Source: an uncultured Clostridium sp. (GTDB taxonomy: Bacteria > Bacillota > Clostridia > Lachnospirales > Lachnospiraceae). From it: 9,950 bases of DNA. The stretch is taken from contig URUZ01000196.1 of assembly GCA_900551225.1 (NCBI GenBank), positions 1-9,950 on the forward strand, written 5' to 3'. A program made the translations under genes and the position numbers. Below are positions 6,558 to 9,950 of this stretch, piece after piece. Position 1 is the first letter of the stretch. Every line of letters begins with the position of its first letter. Under the pieces are notes generated by a model. The model was not told the origin of the DNA, made no database searches, and was given only the letters and a program-made list of their open reading frames with translations.

Positions 6558-6965
6558 ATGAGAAGATTTGTAATTGCGTCGCACCATCTGCTGGCCTACG
6601 GACTGAAGGACACACTGCAGTTTCTGACGTCCAGGGAGAACATCACAGAGATCAGCGCCTACATGGATGAAAGGGACCTGGAAGAGCAGATCAGGGGAGT
6701 GCTTCACGCTTTTTCTCCGGAGGATGAGGTTGTGGTGATGACGGATATGCTGGGCGGAAGCGTGAACCAGAGGTTCTGCCCTTATATGAATGAGCACAGG
6801 CATCTGATCTGCGGGGTGAACCTGCCCTGTGCATTGAGCCTGGTGCTGCAGCCTGAGGATGTGCCTTTGACCGGAGCAAAGATCCGGGAGATTGTGGAGG
6901 AGGCCAGGGGGCATATGATTTATGTGAATGAGTATGAGGACGGTGGAGATCAGGAGGACGAGTAG
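6558..6965 (+). CDS. PTS mannose/fructose/sorbose-family EIIA component
   Basis: The protein is 135 aa. It accepts phosphate from HPr and passes it to EIIB. The N-terminus RRFVIASHHLLAYGLKDTL is the EIIA-Man active-site strand and loop; His9 is the expected phosphorylated residue. The residue after it is His10, where most relatives have Gly. The second signature, VVVMTDMLGGSVNQ, matches the family DxxGGSxxN loop, and the length is typical for a single-domain EIIA. AAGGAGAG (6543-6550) lies 7 nt before the ATG. It is the last gene of the operon and follows the ceramidase-like gene by 13 nt after its stop codon. Having EIIA as a separate distal gene, with an enzyme gene between EIID and EIIA, is less common than B-C-D-A or A-B-C-D. 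Confidence 0.94.
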   Translation: MRRFVIASHHLLAYGLKDTLQFLTSRENITEISAYMDERDLEEQIRGVLHAFSPEDEVVVMTDMLGGSVNQRFCPYMNEHRHLICGVNLPCALSLVLQPEDVPLTGAKIREIVEEARGHMIYVNEYEDGGDQEDE

Positions 6966-7028
6966 GAGGCGGTACCGCGGGCGGAAAAATGCGCCGGCAG
7001 CAAAATATATTATGGTGAATTAAAATGA

Positions 7029-7079
7029 AAGAGAGAGACAAAAAGGCCAGTTCATATTTGGCAGCTTTGTCTCTCTCTT
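7029..7079 (+). terminator. Long perfect hairpin after the PTS operon, possible transcription terminator
   Basis: AAGAGAGAGACAAA (7029-7042) pairs perfectly with TTTGTCTCTCTCTT (7066-7079), a 14-bp stem. Inside the 23-nt loop, GCCA (7046-7049) can pair with TGGC (7059-7062). The position, 63 nt after the EIIA stop, suits an operon terminator. It lacks a proper U-run: the sequence after the stem is AAACTCATTATAAG. It may therefore be an RNA-stabilising 3' structure, a weak terminator, or a bidirectional element; the TTTTAATT on the minus strand side is a slightly better U-tract. Confidence 0.55.
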
Positions 7080-7106
7080 AAACTCATTATAAGAGATGCA
7101 AAATAG

Positions 7107-7135
7107 TTTCATAAACTCCGCTAATATGTTAAAAT
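7107..7135 (+). promoter_or_regulatory. Candidate sigma-A promoter for the diguanylate cyclase gene
   Basis: TTTCAT (7107-7112) and TAAAAT (7130-7135) are separated by 17 bp, and lie about 32 bp upstream of the start codon. Both hexamers are imperfect, and the AT-rich setting makes chance matches likely. Confidence 0.35.
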
Positions 7136-7166
7136 AAAATAAATATTAATTTATGAGGGAGCAAGT

Positions 7167-8717
7167 ATGTGGAGTAATGTGAAAATGCTTTTTGGATTTG
7201 ATACTGATATAGAATATCATGACGATATTTTAAGCGCCCTGCACTGCGAAAACAAAAAAAGGGATTTTTATGTTCATCTGTTTATTATCGCCTTTGAACT
7301 GATCATGATGGTCTCAATTTCCCTCCGCCCCGGCGGACCGTTCGCGAAGCCGCGGAGAGTGGCTTACTTTCTGCTGTACCTGTCCCTGGTGCTGGTGAGC
7401 GCGGGCGTGATGCTGGCGGAGGTCTGGGCAGACAAAAAGAGGCCGGATGATTTTCGTCTCTATTTCCGCCTTGAAAATACCTTTACCGTGTTCTTCTGCT
7501 TCTGGGGCGCTGCTGTCACCCTGAACGACCAGCTGGGGGGAAATGGACTGACTGTCTATAACTACATCATTTTAATGACCGCCATTCTGTCAGCCATGAA
7601 ACCGTGGCAGACGTCCCTGCTGTTTTTCGTCAGCTTTGTGTCCCTCAATTGGCTGCTTCCGTATTTTCCCGACCCCAACGGCCTGGACAACAGCTACAAT
7701 AATTTTATGAACAGCTTTTTCCTCTTCATAGCATCCTCAGCCGTTGCCGCCATTTTATACCGTTCCAAAATCCAGGCCAAGAAGGACGAGTTTATCATCA
7801 AGGAGCAGTACATACAGATCGAGGAGGCGAACAAAATGCTGAGCCGGGAAGCGCTCCGGGATGCGCTGACCAATTTACAGAACCGCAACTGCTATAAGAA
7901 GGCTGTCCAGGCGTTTGCGGAGGGGGGATATGATTCCTTTGCCTGCATTTATATCGATGTCAACGGCCTTCATGAGATCAATAACAGCCTGGGCCACCAG
8001 GCGGGGGATGCGATGTTAAAGACCGTGGCTGTGATCCTGCTGCGGAATTTCGGGACAGAGGAGATCTTCCGCATCGGCGGCGATGAATTTGTTGTGCTCT
8101 GCGGAAATGTTGGGAAGGAGCAGATTGAAAACAGGATGGCGGACATCTGCAGGGAGGCGGAGGAGGCCGGATATTCCCTCTCGGTGGGGCTGGAATGGCG
8201 GGAGACGGATTTAAATGTGCGGGAAATGGTTCAGGCCGCGGAGGCTGCCATGCAGATCTATAAAAAAGATTACTATACCTCCCAGGGCGGCGAGCGCCAG
8301 AGGCGGGATCTGAACAGACAGCTGGAGCGGATCATTTCCTTAAATAAGGATGTAGAGCGTTTCCTAAGCGTCATGGCCCCTGTGTTTAAGGGAGCTTACG
8401 TAGTGAACCTGGAAGCAGACACCCTGCGCCAGATCTTCATTCCTGACTATTTTATGGAGATGCTGGACGAGACCGGCGGCAGCTTCAGCAAAGCCCTGAA
8501 GGTCTACTCGCAGAAGATGGTGGAGCCGGAATACCAGCATCTGTTTGAACAGTTCTGCGATTACAGCCGCCTGGCCGTGCTGCTGGAGGAAGATGAGATC
8601 CCGGGCTTTACATATCAGAGAAATGATGGAAGCAGGCTGATGCTGAGAGTCCTCAAATTCAACCATTACTCCAGCAAGTATAGAGAAACCCTATGGATGT
8701 TCTCCGATATAAAATGA
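7167..8717 (+). CDS. Membrane-bound diguanylate cyclase (6 TM–GGDEF–PAS-like C-terminal extension)
   Basis: The protein is 516 aa, predicted to make cyclic di-GMP from two GTP at the inner face of the membrane. Six hydrophobic segments lie at about 36-53, 65-86, 104-120, 128-144, 148-167 and 181-198, then a charged, probably coiled-coil linker (200-228). The GGDEF domain (about 229-385) contains DALTNLQNR (232-240), the metal-binding Asp264 in YIDVNGLHEIN, LGHQAGD (275-281) and an intact RIGGDEF (GGDEF 304-308), so it should be active. The place of the RxxD product-inhibition site, five residues upstream of GGDEF, reads FGTE, so feedback inhibition at this site is not expected. About 120 further residues after the domain (YVVNLEADTLRQIF through YRETLWMFSDIK) look like a PAS-type fold; this is unusual in position and only moderately certain. 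The ATG at 7167 has GAGGGAG at 7155-7161. It appears to be a single-gene unit. Confidence 0.92.
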   Translation: MWSNVKMLFGFDTDIEYHDDILSALHCENKKRDFYVHLFIIAFELIMMVSISLRPGGPFAKPRRVAYFLLYLSLVLVSAGVMLAEVWADKKRPDDFRLYFRLENTFTVFFCFWGAAVTLNDQLGGNGLTVYNYIILMTAILSAMKPWQTSLLFFVSFVSLNWLLPYFPDPNGLDNSYNNFMNSFFLFIASSAVAAILYRSKIQAKKDEFIIKEQYIQIEEANKMLSREALRDALTNLQNRNCYKKAVQAFAEGGYDSFACIYIDVNGLHEINNSLGHQAGDAMLKTVAVILLRNFGTEEIFRIGGDEFVVLCGNVGKEQIENRMADICREAEEAGYSLSVGLEWRETDLNVREMVQAAEAAMQIYKKDYYTSQGGERQRRDLNRQLERIISLNKDVERFLSVMAPVFKGAYVVNLEADTLRQIFIPDYFMEMLDETGGSFSKALKVYSQKMVEPEYQHLFEQFCDYSRLAVLLEEDEIPGFTYQRNDGSRLMLRVLKFNHYSSKYRETLWMFSDIK

Positions 8718-8816
8718 TAGTGGGGCGCTCTTGACTTCTCCGCAAATCTGTTCTACTATTACAGAATGCAAGTCCCCCTTTTGATTCGTTTGGGGAAAAG
8801 TAAGGAGATATCAGAG
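8718..8816 (+). promoter_or_regulatory. Leader and sigma-A promoter of the DUF4317 gene
   Basis: A strong promoter is visible: TTGACT (8731-8736), exactly 17 bp, TACTAT (8754-8759), with transcription expected to start near 8766. A short hairpin can form at the extreme 5' end of the transcript (TCCCC 8773-8777 with GGGGA 8792-8796, loop 14 nt). AAGGAG (8802-8807) is the ribosome binding site, 9 nt before the ATG. The promoter begins 13 bp after the diguanylate cyclase stop, with no clear intrinsic terminator between the two genes, so read-through is possible. Confidence 0.65.
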
Positions 8817-9950
8817 ATGAATAAAAAAGAAATCAGTGAAGTCAAAAAACTATTTACCCCTGCAGGCTGCGCCATCACCAGGATCTGCGGCTGTTATGTG
8901 GACTGTGAGAAGGATAAGCGGACAGAGATCAAGGAAGCCTTTCTCTCCCTGCCGGAGGAGGAGGCCTTTAAATATTTTACGATTTTCCGGGGCGCCATGT
9001 CGGGGAGCCTGGGCAAGAATCTGATCAATATGGAGTTTCCGTTACATACAGAGGCAGAGGGAGGCACCCAGGAGTTCCTTCTGAAGCTGCGCGACAGCCA
9101 GCTGAAGGACGATGCAATGGTGGAAGAGTTCTACGACAAGGTGATCGCCAACTATGATTACGCCGAGAATTACTATATTATTCTGATCCACTGCGCTTAC
9201 GACATTCCTGCCAAGGCCTCGGACGGCACGGAGATGTTTGACGCCTCGGACTATGTATATGAGTTCATACAGTGCAGCATCTGTCCGGTAAAGCTCTCCA
9301 AGGCCGGCCTGTGCTATAATTCCATGAATAACACCATTGAGAACCGCAACCGGGACTGGCTGGTGGAGGCGCCGGATCTGGGCTTTTTGTTCCCGGCATT
9401 TAACGACAGGAACACAGACATACACAGCCTGCTGTTTTACTCTAAGAACGCGGAGGAGCTGAAGATCCAGCTGATCGACGAGGTGCTGGGCTGCACCATA
9501 CCCATGTCCGCCAAGAACCAGAAGGAGACCTTCCAGGCCATTGTGGAGGAGACTCTGGGCGAGAACTGCGACTTTGAGACAGTGAAGAATATTCATGAGA
9601 GTTTAAATGAGATGCTGGAGGAGAAGGCGGATGACCCGGAGCCGCTGACCCTGGACAAGTACCAGGTGAAACGTCTGCTGGAGAACAACGGGGCGGACCC
9701 GGAGCGGCTTCAGGAGCTGGACACCATTTACCCCACGGATGAGAAGAGCAGGGAAGCCAGTTTCCTGGCCACCAACGTGGCGTCCACCAGAAGCTTTGAG
9801 ATCAAGACGCCGGACGTGAGTATCAAGGTGGCTCCGGACAAGACATACCTGGTCCAGACCAAGATGGTGGAAGGCCGTTCCTGCATTGTGATAGAAGTGA
9901 ATGAGCAGGTGGAAAGCAATGGTATTAATGTCAGGCCAATCGCGGCCAGG
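8817..9950 (+). CDS. DUF4317 family protein, N-terminal 378 residues (runs off the window)
   Basis: The reading frame is open from the ATG at 8817 to the end of the window (378 codons, no stop). The start is set by AAGGAG (8802-8807). I recognise the DUF4317 family, of unknown function and found mainly in clostridia, from the N-terminal ITRICGCYVDCEKDKRTEIK and the following AFLSLPEEEAFKYFTIFRG and GKNLINMEFPL stretches. The N-terminus has four Cys (18, 24, 26, 30); by recollection family members more often have Gly at the position of Cys30. The protein looks soluble and cytoplasmic: no signal peptide or TM segment, acidic, with a helical middle part (about 225-310). It is probably missing only its last few dozen residues. 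The genes around it give no clear clue to function; its own promoter suggests independent expression. Confidence 0.85.
   Translation, partial: MNKKEISEVKKLFTPAGCAITRICGCYVDCEKDKRTEIKEAFLSLPEEEAFKYFTIFRGAMSGSLGKNLINMEFPLHTEAEGGTQEFLLKLRDSQLKDDAMVEEFYDKVIANYDYAENYYIILIHCAYDIPAKASDGTEMFDASDYVYEFIQCSICPVKLSKAGLCYNSMNNTIENRNRDWLVEAPDLGFLFPAFNDRNTDIHSLLFYSKNAEELKIQLIDEVLGCTIPMSAKNQKETFQAIVEETLGENCDFETVKNIHESLNEMLEEKADDPEPLTLDKYQVKRLLENNGADPERLQELDTIYPTDEKSREASFLATNVASTRSFEIKTPDVSIKVAPDKTYLVQTKMVEGRSCIVIEVNEQVESNGINVRPIAAR

Larger units (their letters stand above)
6966..7166 (+). other. Intergenic region between PTS operon and diguanylate cyclase
   Basis: This 201-bp AT-rich stretch holds no gene. 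It contains a perfect 10-bp palindrome GCGGTACCGC (6969-6978) just after the EIIA stop, a long hairpin (7029-7079), and a candidate promoter (7107-7135) before the ribosome binding site of the next gene. Base composition falls sharply from the GC-rich coding flanks. Confidence 0.6.

Noticed and set aside
6969..6978. Perfect 10-bp palindrome GCGGTACCGC after the EIIA stop
   Set aside because: It has no loop for an RNA hairpin, no repeat partner in the window and no promoter next to it; chance is likely in GC-rich sequence.

Overview
The window looks like chromosome of a moderately GC-rich clostridium, most likely a Lachnospiraceae gut anaerobe of the Enterocloster/Hungatella type. This is an inference from strong AGGAGG-like ribosome binding sites, low-GC intergenic regions between GC-rich genes, a mannose-family PTS under a LevR-like regulator, and a DUF4317 gene. 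No mobile element, tRNA, rRNA or CRISPR array was seen.

Positions 1-102 (minus strand) hold the first 34 codons of a HAD-superfamily (Cof-type) phosphatase. It diverges from a plus-strand operon across a control region (103-326) that contains a 9-bp direct repeat, overlapping CGCC/GGCG inverted repeats and a consensus -10 box.

Positions 327-6965 form one tight unit, with gaps of 28 nt or less and one 8-nt overlap. The order is a large LevR-type PTS regulator, EIIB, EIIC, EIID, a cytoplasmic neutral-ceramidase-like zinc hydrolase, and EIIA. EIIA and EIIB pass phosphate to a sugar imported by EIIC/EIID. The regulator carries a dead-looking EIIB-like segment, an EIIA domain with its histidine and a PRD with its histidine, so it should sense the phosphorylation state of the system. 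The hydrolase is placed to process the imported phosphosugar, and the divergent HAD enzyme could remove its phosphate. The substrate is not evident from the sequence.

The regulator has two oddities. Its AAA+ domain lacks the GAFTGA loop needed to contact sigma-54, and no -24/-12 promoter was found. It also contains three nearly identical 36-bp tandem repeats, in frame.

Positions 6966-7166 are intergenic, with a long perfect hairpin and a possible promoter. Positions 7167-8717 encode a six-TM diguanylate cyclase with an intact GGDEF motif, no RxxD inhibitory site and a C-terminal PAS-like extension. After a 99-bp gap with a very good sigma-A promoter, a DUF4317 protein starts at 8817 and runs off the window.

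The best candidate for something undescribed is the PTS operon: a mannose-family permease with a built-in ceramidase-fold hydrolase whose zinc ligands look conserved but whose active-site Ser motif is changed.
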